A stretch of DNA of 64,000 nt, from the NCBI GenBank assembly GCA_002355495.1, contig AP017424.1, forward strand, positions 558,001-622,000, in the 5' to 3' direction. Of this stretch, positions 7,794 to 15,724 are shown piece after piece. The notes beneath the pieces are model-generated. The model did not search any database. It had not been told where the DNA came from and was given only the letters and a program-made list of their open reading frames with translations. Both the position numbers and the translations under genes were made by a program. The stretch's first letter is position 1; each line of letters begins with the position of its first letter. Origin of the DNA: Streptomyces laurentii (GTDB lineage: Bacteria > Actinomycetota > Actinomycetes > Streptomycetales > Streptomycetaceae).

Positions 7794-7871
7794 CGGGGCG
7801 TGCGGGCGGGGCGTGCGGGCGGGACCCGTAGGCGGAGCGCGAACGTAGGGCGCGTACGTGGGGCGCGTACG
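7794..7871. repeat. Two pairs of 13-bp direct repeats in a convergent gap
   Basis: CGGGGCGTGCGGG occurs at 7794-7806 and 7807-7819. GGGCGCGTACGTG occurs at 7848-7860 and again, nearly complete, from 7861. They fill the 129-bp gap between the convergent deaminase and MFS genes. No clear hairpin terminator is seen. Confidence 0.6.
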
Positions 7872-7886
7872 CCGGTGGTCACCCGG

Positions 7887-9383
7887 TCATGCGGCCGGGC
7901 GCCGCTCCTCCGGTGTGACCGACAGCGGTTCGGCGATGTCCTCCAGGGAGCGGCGCTCGGCTTTGACGGCGAGGAAGGCGGCGACCAGGCCGGCCGCGCA
8001 CATCAGTCCCGCGCCGACCTGGAAGGCGAGGACGGTGTCGGAGACCACGCCGGACGCGGTGAGGTCCGCGAAGACGAGCGGGCCGCTGATGCCGCCGGCG
8101 GCCGTACCGATGGCGTAGAAGAAGGCGATCGCCATCGCCCGGGTCTCCATGGGGAAGATCTCCGACACCGTGAGATACGCGCTGGACGCGCCCGCCGACG
8201 CGAAGAACAGCACCACGCACCAGCAGGCGGTCAGGGTGGTCGCGGTGAGCGAGCCGCGCCCGAACAGCCAGGCCGTGCCGAACAGCAGGACGCCGGACAG
8301 GAGGTAGGTGGAGGAGATCATGATCCGCCGCCCGACGGTGTCGAACAGCCGGCCGAGCAGCAGCGGGCCGAGGAAGTTGCCGGCGGCGATGACGGCGAAG
8401 TAGTAGCCGGTGTGGCCGGTGGGCACGTCGAAGAAGGTGATGAGGATGGTGCCGAAGCCGAAGGTGATGGCGTTGTAGAGGAACGCCTGGCCGATGAAGA
8501 GCGACAGGCCGAGGACGGCGCGGCGCGGGTAGCGGCGGAAGACGGTCTTCGCGATGAGCCCGAATCCGATGCTGCGCCGCTGGTGGATGGTGAGGGTGCC
8601 GCGCGGGGGCGGCAGCCGCCGGCCGTGCTCGCGTTCGATGGCCCGCTCGACCTCGTCCACCAGCTGCTCGGCCTGCTCGCCGCGGCCGTGGATGAACTGC
8701 CAGCGCGGACTCTCCGGCACATGCCGCCGGACGAGGAGGATGACGAGGCCGAGGACGACCCCGAGGGCGAAGCTGAGCCGCCAGCCGACGTCCATCGGGA
8801 AGATGCCGGTGTCCAGCATGACGATCGAGAGCAGTGCTCCGCCGATGGCGCCGAGCCAGTAGCTGCCGTTGATGATCAGGTCGACCCGGCCCCGGTACGT
8901 GGACGGGATGAGTTCGTCGATGGCGGAGTTGATGGCCGCGTACTCGCCGCCGATGCCGAAGCCGGTGAGGAAGCGGAAGAGGAAGAACCACCAGGCCTCG
9001 AAGGACAGGGCGGTGAGCGCCGTCGCGCCGAGGTAGACGGCCAGGGTGACCATGAACAGTTTCTTGCGGCCGTGGCGGTCGGTCAGCCAGCCGAAGAACA
9101 GGGCGCCGGAGCAGGCGCCCGCGACGTAGAGGGCTGCGGCCGTGCCGGTGACCTGGGCGGCCGTGATGTGCAGGCCGCTGCCGGGTTCGGCGAGGCGGCC
9201 GGCGATGTTGCCGACGATGGTGACCTCCAGCCCGTCCAGGATCCAGACGGTGCCGAGGCCGACGACGATCATCCAGTGCCAGCGCGACCAGGGCAGCCGG
9301 TCCAGCCGGGCCGGGACGGCGGTGGTCACCGTCCCGGTGGTCACGGATCCGGGCGCGGAGGCCGGGGGCGGTTTCGCGGTCAT
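7887..9383 (-). CDS. MFS transporter, sugar/metabolite:H+ symporter type
   Basis: A 498-residue permease with about 12 membrane segments. Family signatures include GWLTDRHGRKKLF between segments 2 and 3 and the matching loop GRLFDTVGRR in the second half, RFLTGFGIGGEYAAINS in segment 4-5, and PESPRW at the end of segment 6. A large cytoplasmic loop follows segment 6 (HGRGEQAEQLVDEVERAIEREHG). This places it among sugar/organic-acid porters; substrate unknown. The start chosen has GAGAGGGG before the ATG. It diverges from a crotonase gene. Confidence 0.85.
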   Translation of the reverse strand: MTAKPPPASAPGSVTTGTVTTAVPARLDRLPWSRWHWMIVVGLGTVWILDGLEVTIVGNIAGRLAEPGSGLHITAAQVTGTAAALYVAGACSGALFFGWLTDRHGRKKLFMVTLAVYLGATALTALSFEAWWFFLFRFLTGFGIGGEYAAINSAIDELIPSTYRGRVDLIINGSYWLGAIGGALLSIVMLDTGIFPMDVGWRLSFALGVVLGLVILLVRRHVPESPRWQFIHGRGEQAEQLVDEVERAIEREHGRRLPPPRGTLTIHQRRSIGFGLIAKTVFRRYPRRAVLGLSLFIGQAFLYNAITFGFGTILITFFDVPTGHTGYYFAVIAAGNFLGPLLLGRLFDTVGRRIMISSTYLLSGVLLFGTAWLFGRGSLTATTLTACWCVVLFFASAGASSAYLTVSEIFPMETRAMAIAFFYAIGTAAGGISGPLVFADLTASGVVSDTVLAFQVGAGLMCAAGLVAAFLAVKAERRSLEDIAEPLSVTPEERRPAA

Positions 9384-9697
9384 GGTTCCCCTCTCGCCGG
9401 GCGCTCGCTCCCGGCCCGTACGCCGGATACGTCTCCGTCCCGTCCACACGGCGTCCCGTCCACGGCGGGTCGCGCCTCGCCGCTTCCGGGCGGCGGGTCC
9501 AGCTTGGGTCGGCGGAGCGGAGCCCACCACGGGACCGTCCGCCGACCGGCCGTATACGACCAGCCGTATGCACACGGGGGCCGGAGCGGACCGATGCGGG
9601 CCGATGCGGTCGCGTGGGCGACAGGGCACCCCGCCCCGCACCGGACTCCCGGCCTGATGGTTGACCGCCAGACGGTTCCGCGCGTGAGAATGCCCGC
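9384..9697. promoter_or_regulatory. Divergent intergenic region, MFS/crotonase
   Basis: A 314-bp gap with an AT-richer patch around 9549-9575 containing two CCGTAT copies (CCGTATACG and GCCGTATGC). A TTGACC (9661-9666) is followed 19 nt later by GAGAAT (9686-9691), a reasonable promoter for the crotonase gene. I see no coding sequence. Confidence 0.45.
9686..9691 (+). promoter_or_regulatory. -10-like hexamer 6 nt before a start codon
   Basis: GAGAAT ends 6 nt before the crotonase ATG, with TTGACC 19 nt further upstream. No ribosome site fits between, so the mRNA is probably leaderless. Confidence 0.5.
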
Positions 9698-10513
9698 ATG
9701 ACCGACACCCCCGCCGCGCCGGCGGAGCAGACGCAGACCGCACCGCCCGCCGTCCGGGTGGAGCGGGACGGCCCCGTGACGACCGTGGTGCTGGCGCGGC
9801 CCGCCGCCCGTAACGCCGTGGACGGCCCGATGGCCCGCCAACTGACCGACGCCTTCCGGGCGTTCGAGGCGGACGAGGACGCGTCGGTGGCCGTGCTGTG
9901 GGGCGAGGGCGGCACCTTCTGCGCGGGGGCCGACCTCAAGGCGATCGGCACCGCACACGGCAACCGGGTGGCGCCGGACGGCGACGGCCCGATGGGGCCG
10001 ACCCGGCTGCGGCTGACGAAGCCGGTGATCGCGGCGGTCGCCGGGCATGCCGTGGCGGGCGGTCTGGAGCTGGCGCTGTGGTGCGACCTGCGGGTGGCCG
10101 AGGAGGACGCGGTCTTCGGGGTGTTCTGCCGGCGCTGGGGCGTGCCGCTGATCGACGGCGGTACGGTACGGCTGCCCCGGCTGATCGGCGAGAGCCGTGC
10201 CATGGACCTGATCCTCACCGGCCGCCCGGTCCCGGCCGCCGAGGCGTACGCGATCGGTCTCGCCAACCGGCTCGTCCCGCCCGGCCGGGCCCGCGCCGAG
10301 GCGGAGGAACTCGCCCGGCGGATCGCCGCGTTCCCGCAACTGTGCCTGCGCCATGACCGGTTGTCGGTACGGGAGCAGCACGGCCTGCCCGAGCCGGAGG
10401 CCCTGGCCGCCGAACTCCGGCACGGCATGGTGCCGTTGTCGGCGGGCGAGACGGGCGCGGGCGCCGCGCGCTTCACGTCGGGGGCGGGGCGGCACGGGGC
10501 GTTCGAGGGCTGA
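9698..10513 (+). CDS. Crotonase / enoyl-CoA hydratase family protein
   Basis: A 271-residue crotonase-fold protein. Oxyanion-hole segments are visible as GEGGTFCAGADLKAIG (about residues 68-83) and AGHAVAGGLELALWCDLRVA, followed by GVFCRRWGVPLIDGGTVRLPRLIG. The residue aligning with the second catalytic glutamate seems to be in the VPLIDGG segment, where Asp replaces Glu, so the reaction may differ from simple hydration. It normally acts as a trimer or hexamer in acyl-CoA metabolism. The start lies 6 nt after a -10-like GAGAAT, suggesting a leaderless transcript. The stop overlaps the ATG of an unclear downstream reading frame. Confidence 0.85.
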   Translation: MTDTPAAPAEQTQTAPPAVRVERDGPVTTVVLARPAARNAVDGPMARQLTDAFRAFEADEDASVAVLWGEGGTFCAGADLKAIGTAHGNRVAPDGDGPMGPTRLRLTKPVIAAVAGHAVAGGLELALWCDLRVAEEDAVFGVFCRRWGVPLIDGGTVRLPRLIGESRAMDLILTGRPVPAAEAYAIGLANRLVPPGRARAEAEELARRIAAFPQLCLRHDRLSVREQHGLPEPEALAAELRHGMVPLSAGETGAGAARFTSGAGRHGAFEG

Positions 10514-10519
10514 TGTCCT

Positions 10520-10887
10520 TTGCTTCTGAACGACTCCGACCCCATCCTCCGCATGGACGTCCCGAAGTCCGCCTGGCAGCGGCAATCGGCTGGCTCTGCC
10601 TCACAGAGGAGCCCATTCCCGAGGATCCCCACCAGGCCATCGACACCCTCGCCACGGACGAACGCGCGCACGCCATGGACACCCTGCCGTGGATGTACGC
10701 CGCCGCCGGAACCGGTGAACCGGGACTCCTGCGTTGTATGCGCCGCATGATCCACCCCGAAGAGCCCGAACCGAGGGCGGAGGACTCCAGGGCCCCGACC
10801 GGGTCCGTGTCCACGCGGTCGGCCCAGTCCGCTCCGGGCAGCTCGTCGAGTGGCGGAATCGACGGCGTCATGACGATCATCGTATGA
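10520..10887 (+). pseudogene. Frameshifted remnant of an unidentified gene
   Basis: Two frames carry coding-like codons in succession. Frame one, from TTG at 10520, reads LLNDSDPILRMDVPKSAWQRQ and loses GC-rich third positions near 10585. The next frame then reads IGWLCLTEEPIPEDPHQAID and continues to a stop at 10885-10887. This looks like one protein broken by a single frameshift. An alternative is a minus-strand remnant starting near 10877 with MIVMTPSIPPLDELPGADW. Neither side has a recognised family. GC content is a little lower than in the flanking genes. Confidence 0.35.
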
Positions 10888-10959
10888 ACCCGGCCGGTCC
10901 CGGACGTCGCGCGCGTGAAGCCCCCCAGGGCGGCAGCGGCCCCGGAGAGAGGAGAGAGC

Positions 10960-11283
10960 ATGCCGCGCGGATCGAGCATCAAGCGGGAGCGGCAGTACGA
11001 GCACATCAAGGAGAGCGCCCTCGACCGGGGCGAAAGCGAGAAGCGTGCCGAGGAGATCGCGGCCCGGACCGTGAACAAGGAGCGCGCCCGGTCGGGTGAG
11101 TCCAAGACGGCGAGTCGCAGTTCCCTCGACGACATGTCGTCCTCGCGGCGCGGCGGGCAGCGCTCGCACAGCGGCGCGCGGGGGCCGACGTACGACCAGC
11201 TCTACGCGGAGGCGCAGCGGCGCGACGTACACGGCCGCTCGTCCATGAACAAGGACGAGCTGAAGCGCGCGCTCGGACACTGA
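10960..11283 (+). CDS. Plasmid stabilisation-like small basic protein with Rho-N-like tail
   Basis: A 107-residue hydrophilic protein, rich in Lys, Arg, Glu and Ser. The N-terminal half (SIKRERQYEHIKESALDRGE, then SEKRAEEIAARTVNKERA) is helical and typical of the family called plasmid stabilisation protein in Streptomyces. The last 33 residues (TYDQLYAEAQRRDVHGRSSM, then NKDELKRAL) form a short Rho-N/SAP-like helical motif often found in nucleic-acid binding proteins. A GGAGAGAG site precedes the ATG. It seems to be monocistronic. The plasmid name is historical; a chromosome-binding role is only a guess. Confidence 0.8.
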   Translation: MPRGSSIKRERQYEHIKESALDRGESEKRAEEIAARTVNKERARSGESKTASRSSLDDMSSSRRGGQRSHSGARGPTYDQLYAEAQRRDVHGRSSMNKDELKRALGH

Positions 11284-11432
11284 GCCCTCGCCCGGACATC
11301 CCCGCGGGCGCATGACCCGTGGCCGCGCGGGTACCCGCCCGAGTGACAGCGGCCCCTGGGGGCGCGCCCGAATGCCCCCTGACCAGGGTGAACGCCCACG
11401 GACACCGAAGGAGAGAAGGAGAAGCCGGGAGC

Positions 11433-12395
11433 ATGACGACGGACAAGCGCATCGTGACCGTGTGCGGCGCAACCGGGAACCAGGGTGGCGGCGTGGCGCG
11501 GGCGATCCTCGCCGACCCGGAGGGCGAGTTCGCCGTCCGCGCGCTCACCCGGCGGCCCGACTCGGACGCGGCGAAGGAGCTGGAGCGGCTGGGCGCCGAG
11601 GTGGTACGCGCCGACGCCGACGATCCGGAGAGCCTGGGTCCGGCGTTCGAGGGCGCGTACGGCGCGTTCCTCGTCACCAGCTACTGGGCGCACGGCACGG
11701 CGGAGGCGGAGAAGGAGCAGGCCGCGAACCTGGCCCGGGCCGCCGGGCACGCCGGGGTCCAGCACGCGATCTGGTCGACGCTGGAGGACACGCGCGCGTG
11801 CATCCCGGTCGACGACCCGCGCATGCCGACGCTCCAGGGCACGTACAAGGTGCCGCACTTCGACGCCAAGGCGGAGGCCGACGCCTTCTTCCAGGACGCG
11901 GCCGTCCCGACGACCTTTCTGCGGGCCACGTTCTACTGGGAGAACCTGCTCGGCTCGTTCGTGCTGCGGCGTGACGCCGAGGGCACGCTCGTCCTGAACC
12001 TGCCGATGGGCGACAAGCGGCTGGCGGGGATCGCCGTCGCCGACATCGGCCACGTCGCGCGGGCGATCCTGCACCGGGGCACCGATCTGATCGCGGCCAC
12101 GGTCAGCATCGCGGGCGAGCATCTGCGGGTCGCCGACATGGCCGCCGAGATGACGGAGAAGCTGGGCGAGACGGTGGCGTACCGGCCGCTGACGCCGGAC
12201 GAGTTCCGGGCGCAGGACATGCCCGGGGCCGACGAGTCGGGGAACATGTTCCAGTTCTACGCGGACTGCGAGGAGCGCTTCACCGGCGCCCGCGATCTCA
12301 CGGCCGTCCGGGCGCTGTACCCCGGCCTGCAGAACTTCGCGACCTGGCTGAACGGACACCGCGAGGAACTGGCGGCCGCGTTCCCCGGCCGCTGA
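11433..12395 (+). CDS. NmrA/HSCARG-like NAD(P)-binding protein
   Basis: A 320-residue atypical SDR. The Rossmann motif GATGNQGGGVARAIL stands at residues 12-26, and the fold continues with VRALTRRPDS, a typical NADP-contact loop. There is no YxxxK catalytic pair, as in NmrA and HSCARG, which sense the NADP+/NADPH ratio rather than catalyse. Ribosome site AAGGAG lies 10 nt before the ATG. A GC-rich short proline-rich gene follows 43 nt later. It may act as a redox sensor or as a quinone/NADPH reductase-like protein. Confidence 0.8.
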   Translation: MTTDKRIVTVCGATGNQGGGVARAILADPEGEFAVRALTRRPDSDAAKELERLGAEVVRADADDPESLGPAFEGAYGAFLVTSYWAHGTAEAEKEQAANLARAAGHAGVQHAIWSTLEDTRACIPVDDPRMPTLQGTYKVPHFDAKAEADAFFQDAAVPTTFLRATFYWENLLGSFVLRRDAEGTLVLNLPMGDKRLAGIAVADIGHVARAILHRGTDLIAATVSIAGEHLRVADMAAEMTEKLGETVAYRPLTPDEFRAQDMPGADESGNMFQFYADCEERFTGARDLTAVRALYPGLQNFATWLNGHREELAAAFPGR

Positions 12396-12438
12396 CGGGG
12401 ACACCGTCGCCGATCGCGGGAAGAGCGAGGCGAGGATC

Positions 12439-12615
12439 ATGGGTCATCCACCGAACGACCCGGTACCGCCGAGTCCCACCCCCGTGCCGGGTCCCTCGCC
12501 CGGCCCCGGACCGGTGCCGGCACCGGAACCCGACCCGCAGCCGCCGATGCCACGCCCCGACCCGTACCCCCATCCAGGCCCGCTGCCCGGTCCCGTGCCG
12601 CTCCCGGCGCGCTGA
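12439..12615 (+). CDS. 58-residue proline-rich protein
   Basis: The ORF runs from ATG to TGA with proline at nearly every second position: it starts MGHPPNDPVPPSPTPVPGPS and ends PGPLPGPVPLPAR. Twenty-nine of 58 residues are proline. It would form an extended polyproline II rod. A weak GAGG/GAGGA site lies before the ATG. It follows the NmrA-like gene by 43 nt on the same strand and converges on the amidase gene. Third positions are GC-rich, as expected of both coding and non-coding DNA here, so the evidence is modest. Confidence 0.5.
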   Translation: MGHPPNDPVPPSPTPVPGPSPGPGPVPAPEPDPQPPMPRPDPYPHPGPLPGPVPLPAR

Positions 12616-12651
12616 CGGGTCCGGCGGCTCTGTCAAGGCTCTGTCAAAGAC

Positions 12652-14070
12652 TCAGAGGTCCTGGATCCGCCGGAACGGCCGTTCCGCCTCCAGCTGGAAC
12701 GCGATCTCCAGGAGCGTCCGCTCGGCTCCGGGGCGGCCCGAGAACATCACGCCGATCGGGAGCCCGCCGTCCGTCGCCCGCGCCGACGGGAGCGAGAGGG
12801 ACGGAGTGCCGACGACGTTGTCGATCGGGGTGAAGGCCACGTACGCGAGGATCCGTTCGATCAGTTCCGCGTACGGGAGTGACGGGCTGAGGTGGCCGAT
12901 CGCGGGTGTGGTGTGCGCGAGCACCGGGGACAGCAGCAGGTCGTGCCCGCGGAACGCGGCGGCGTACGCCTCCTTGGTCCGTCCGAGCCGGCGCAGCACG
13001 CCCGGGGTACGCCGCCAGTCGGCGAGGTACGCGGCGCGCAGGCCGCGGCTGAGGCCGTCCATGCGGCGGTGGTCGAAGTCCGGGCCGAAGGAGCGGCCGG
13101 TGGCGCCTATGAGGAAGGCGAGCAGGCCCCAGTAGGTGAGGAAGTCGTCGGCGAAACGGGGGTCGAGGGCCGGCTCGACTGGTTCGACGGTGTGGCCGAG
13201 GCGTTCGAGGGCGGTGGCGGTCTCGGTGACGGCGGCGCGGGTGGCGTCGTCGGTGTGCGCGCCGGCCGGGGAGTCGAGCAGCAGCCCGATGCGCAGCCGA
13301 CGGCCCGAGGGGCCTTCGACGAGGCCGAGCCGGGGCAGGTCGGGGTTGCGCCAGTAGCGTTCGGCGGCGGCGAGGAAGGTGGCGGTGTCGCGGACGGAGC
13401 GGCTGAGGATGCCGTCGTTGACGAGGTCCAGCGGGAGCCGGCGGCTCTGGGCGTTGGCGACGACCCGGCCGCGGGTGGGCTTGAGGCCGACGAGTCCGCA
13501 GGCCGCGGCGGGGATACGGATCGAGCCGCCGCCGTCGTTGGCGTGCGCGATCGGTACGGCGCCCGAGGCCACGAGCGCGGCGCTGCCGCCGGAGGAGCCG
13601 CCTGCCGAGTGACCGGTGTGCCAGGGGTTGCGAACGGGTTCGGCATCGCCCTCGTACTCCGTACTGGGGCTGAACCCGAACTCGGGCAGCCGGGTCTTGC
13701 CGAGGACGGTGACACCGCTGCTGAGGAACTGCCGGACGAACGGCGCGTGTTGCGTAGCCACCCGCGGAGTGAAGGCGGCGCTGCCGTGGCCGGTGGGCAG
13801 GCCGCGGTGGTCGCTGTTGTCCTTGACGAAGACCGGGACGCCGGTGAGGAGGCCCGGTCCGCCGGTGGCCGGGCGCGGGCTGTCGACGTGCACCTGCACC
13901 GCGTGCAGCCGGCCTTCCACCTCCCGTACCCGCTCGGCCGCGGCCCGGGCGGCCTCGTCGGCCCCGACCTGGCCGCGCCGGATCGCCGCCGCGAGCCCGA
14001 CGGCGTCGTGCTCCCCCAAGGCGTCGTCCCGGAAGGCGTGCACCGTGTTCCGTTGGTCGATGGTCGTCAC
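12652..14070 (-). CDS. Amidase signature family hydrolase
   Basis: A 472-residue amidase. The Ser-cisSer-Lys triad can be traced: Lys in [13 protein letters not shown] (about residue 82), the serine-rich loop [17 protein letters not shown] (about residues 155-170), and the nucleophile segment [21 protein letters not shown]. Length is usual for the family. Members hydrolyse aryl or aliphatic amides, or act as GatA; the absence of gatB and gatC neighbours argues for a stand-alone amidase. It is monocistronic and converges on the proline-rich gene. Confidence 0.85.
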   Translation of the reverse strand: MTTIDQRNTVHAFRDDALGEHDAVGLAAAIRRGQVGADEAARAAAERVREVEGRLHAVQVHVDSPRPATGGPGLLTGVPVFVKDNSDHRGLPTGHGSAAFTPRVATQHAPFVRQFLSSGVTVLGKTRLPEFGFSPSTEYEGDAEPVRNPWHTGHSAGGSSGGSAALVASGAVPIAHANDGGGSIRIPAAACGLVGLKPTRGRVVANAQSRRLPLDLVNDGILSRSVRDTATFLAAAERYWRNPDLPRLGLVEGPSGRRLRIGLLLDSPAGAHTDDATRAAVTETATALERLGHTVEPVEPALDPRFADDFLTYWGLLAFLIGATGRSFGPDFDHRRMDGLSRGLRAAYLADWRRTPGVLRRLGRTKEAYAAAFRGHDLLLSPVLAHTTPAIGHLSPSLPYAELIERILAYVAFTPIDNVVGTPSLSLPSARATDGGLPIGVMFSGRPGAERTLLEIAFQLEAERPFRRIQDL

Positions 14071-14170
14071 CGCTGCCTCACCCGGGGCCGTAGGGATGGT
14101 CGGCCGCCATCATGACGTACCCGCGGGTAACACGCGAGGGGGTGACGGCCACCGGCGTCGGAGGCGGCCC

Positions 14171-14238
14171 GACGTCGACGCCGGAGCGCAACCGTCGACA
14201 TCGGGGCTCAGCCGTCGACGCCGGGGCTCAGCCGTCGG
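14171..14238. repeat. 20-bp tandem repeat, three copies, spanning a stop codon
   Basis: Copies at 14171-14190, 14191-14210 and 14211-14230 share the pattern CGTCGACnnCGGGGCTCA, with a partial fourth copy after. The third copy contains the stop codon of the M48 peptidase gene, so copy number changes could extend its C-terminus. Confidence 0.65.
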
Positions 14239-15688
14239 CTTCGAGGACCTGCTTCGCCACGGTGCGCGCCGGCAGGGCGAGGTCGATGTCCACGGCCGCC
14301 GCGCGGGCCGCGTCGACGACGAGGGCGGGGCCCCCGAAGCCCGCCGCGCACAGGGCGGTCCCGGCGTCGGCGGCGAGCAGATCCCGCCGCAGGTGGGTGG
14401 GCGGATGGGTGTCGTCCACACGGTGACCGCGCAGTTCGGCGACACGGCGAAGCCGCGCGTACTCGTGCGCGGGCACCGACGCGATCCACTCCGCCAGCCG
14501 GTTCCAGAGGCCGTCGGCGGGATCCTGCCGCCGCTCGGCCCCGGGGGCCCGGGTGCGTGCGGCGATCCGTTCCCGTTCGAGCGCCGCGCCGGTGGCGTCG
14601 GCGACGAACAGCCGGTCCAACAGGCCGACGGCCGCGGCGCGCCCGCCGACCCGGGCGGCGGAGGCGTCGGCCCGGTACTCGGACCGCTGCGCGTCGCGCA
14701 GCGTCGCCTGGTCGAGCAGCAGCGTCAGCCCCTGCACGGCCCAGCGGGGCGGCACGGTCAGCAGACCGGCGGCCTGCTCCACGAGGTTGGTGGTGGGGAA
14801 CCCGGTCAGGAGATACCGCCACTCGCCGAGCGTCCGCAGCGCGCTGCCGACGACCAGCGAATGACGGGTGTCGCCGTGCGCGTAGTGGCCGAACTCGTGC
14901 CCCAGCAGGGCGACTCGCTCCTGCGGGCTCAGCACGGCCCACAGGCTCATGCCGAGCCACAGCACCCGCTGCCGGCGCAGCCCGTAGGTCTGCACGGCGG
15001 CGTTGGCGTCCGCCTCGACCACGACGATGTCGACGCCGCGGGTTCCCACGGCCTCGGCGACGTCGTCGAGCAGCGCGAAGAGGTGCGGGGCGTCGGCCCG
15101 TTCGAGGACCGCCTCGCTCTCGCGCAGCCGGGCGGGGCCACCGAGGCGGGGGCGCAGCACGACCGCCAGGCCCAGGAGCAGCACACCGAGGAAGGGCTGT
15201 ATCCCCTCGCCCCAGCCCGCGATCAGCAGCCACAGACCGGATACCAGTACCGCCAGGGTGATCCCGTGCACGAGCAGCGCGAGCAGCACCGCGAGCACGC
15301 GGGCGGCGGGCGAGCGGCGCGCGCCCGTCCCGGTCAGGGTGAGCTCCGCGTACAGCTGCTCGCCGTAGCGCCGGGCCATCCCGCGCCGCAGTCGCTCGAA
15401 CAGCCCCTGGTCCGGCCGCTTCGCCTCGTCTCCGGGATCCGCGTCCCACCCGCAGGCGGCGCACCAGACCACGAAGCGCGGGTCGACCGGCATCCGGGAT
15501 CCGCACGCGGGACAGTCCCGCGCCGGGCTCGCACCGGTCTCCGCGCCCGCGCCCAGCACCGGTGACGGCGTCGCGGGCCCCGGCTCGCACGCCGATCCCG
15601 ACGCGGACTCCGCTGCCGACTCCGATGCCGGCGCCCGCACCGGCCTTCGGCTGTCGTCCGGTGCCTGCGGCTCCGTCATGTCCCCCAC
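14228..15688 (-). CDS. M48-family membrane metallopeptidase with zinc ribbon
   Basis: A 486-residue protein. A zinc ribbon is formed by Cys59/Cys62 and Cys76/Cys79 (CPACG ... CAACG). Two hydrophobic segments at about 129-152 and 156-178 anchor it, and the catalytic motif HEFGH stands at 264-268, with the third metal ligand probably in RSEYRADASA further on. This is the HtpX/Ste24-like M48 layout. The first 55 residues are Ser/Ala/Pro-rich and may be disordered; the ATG at 15679 (MTEPQ) is an alternative start. It is preceded by the TPR gene on the same strand with a 36-bp gap, so it may be co-transcribed with the HSP90/TPR unit and share a quality-control role. Confidence 0.8.
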   Translation of the reverse strand: MGDMTEPQAPDDSRRPVRAPASESAAESASGSACEPGPATPSPVLGAGAETGASPARDCPACGSRMPVDPRFVVWCAACGWDADPGDEAKRPDQGLFERLRRGMARRYGEQLYAELTLTGTGARRSPAARVLAVLLALLVHGITLAVLVSGLWLLIAGWGEGIQPFLGVLLLGLAVVLRPRLGGPARLRESEAVLERADAPHLFALLDDVAEAVGTRGVDIVVVEADANAAVQTYGLRRQRVLWLGMSLWAVLSPQERVALLGHEFGHYAHGDTRHSLVVGSALRTLGEWRYLLTGFPTTNLVEQAAGLLTVPPRWAVQGLTLLLDQATLRDAQRSEYRADASAARVGGRAAAVGLLDRLFVADATGAALERERIAARTRAPGAERRQDPADGLWNRLAEWIASVPAHEYARLRRVAELRGHRVDDTHPPTHLRRDLLAADAGTALCAAGFGGPALVVDAARAAAVDIDLALPARTVAKQVLEADG

Positions 15689-15724
15689 TCTCTCCCGCTG
15701 TGTACGACCGGTCCCGTCCCGATG

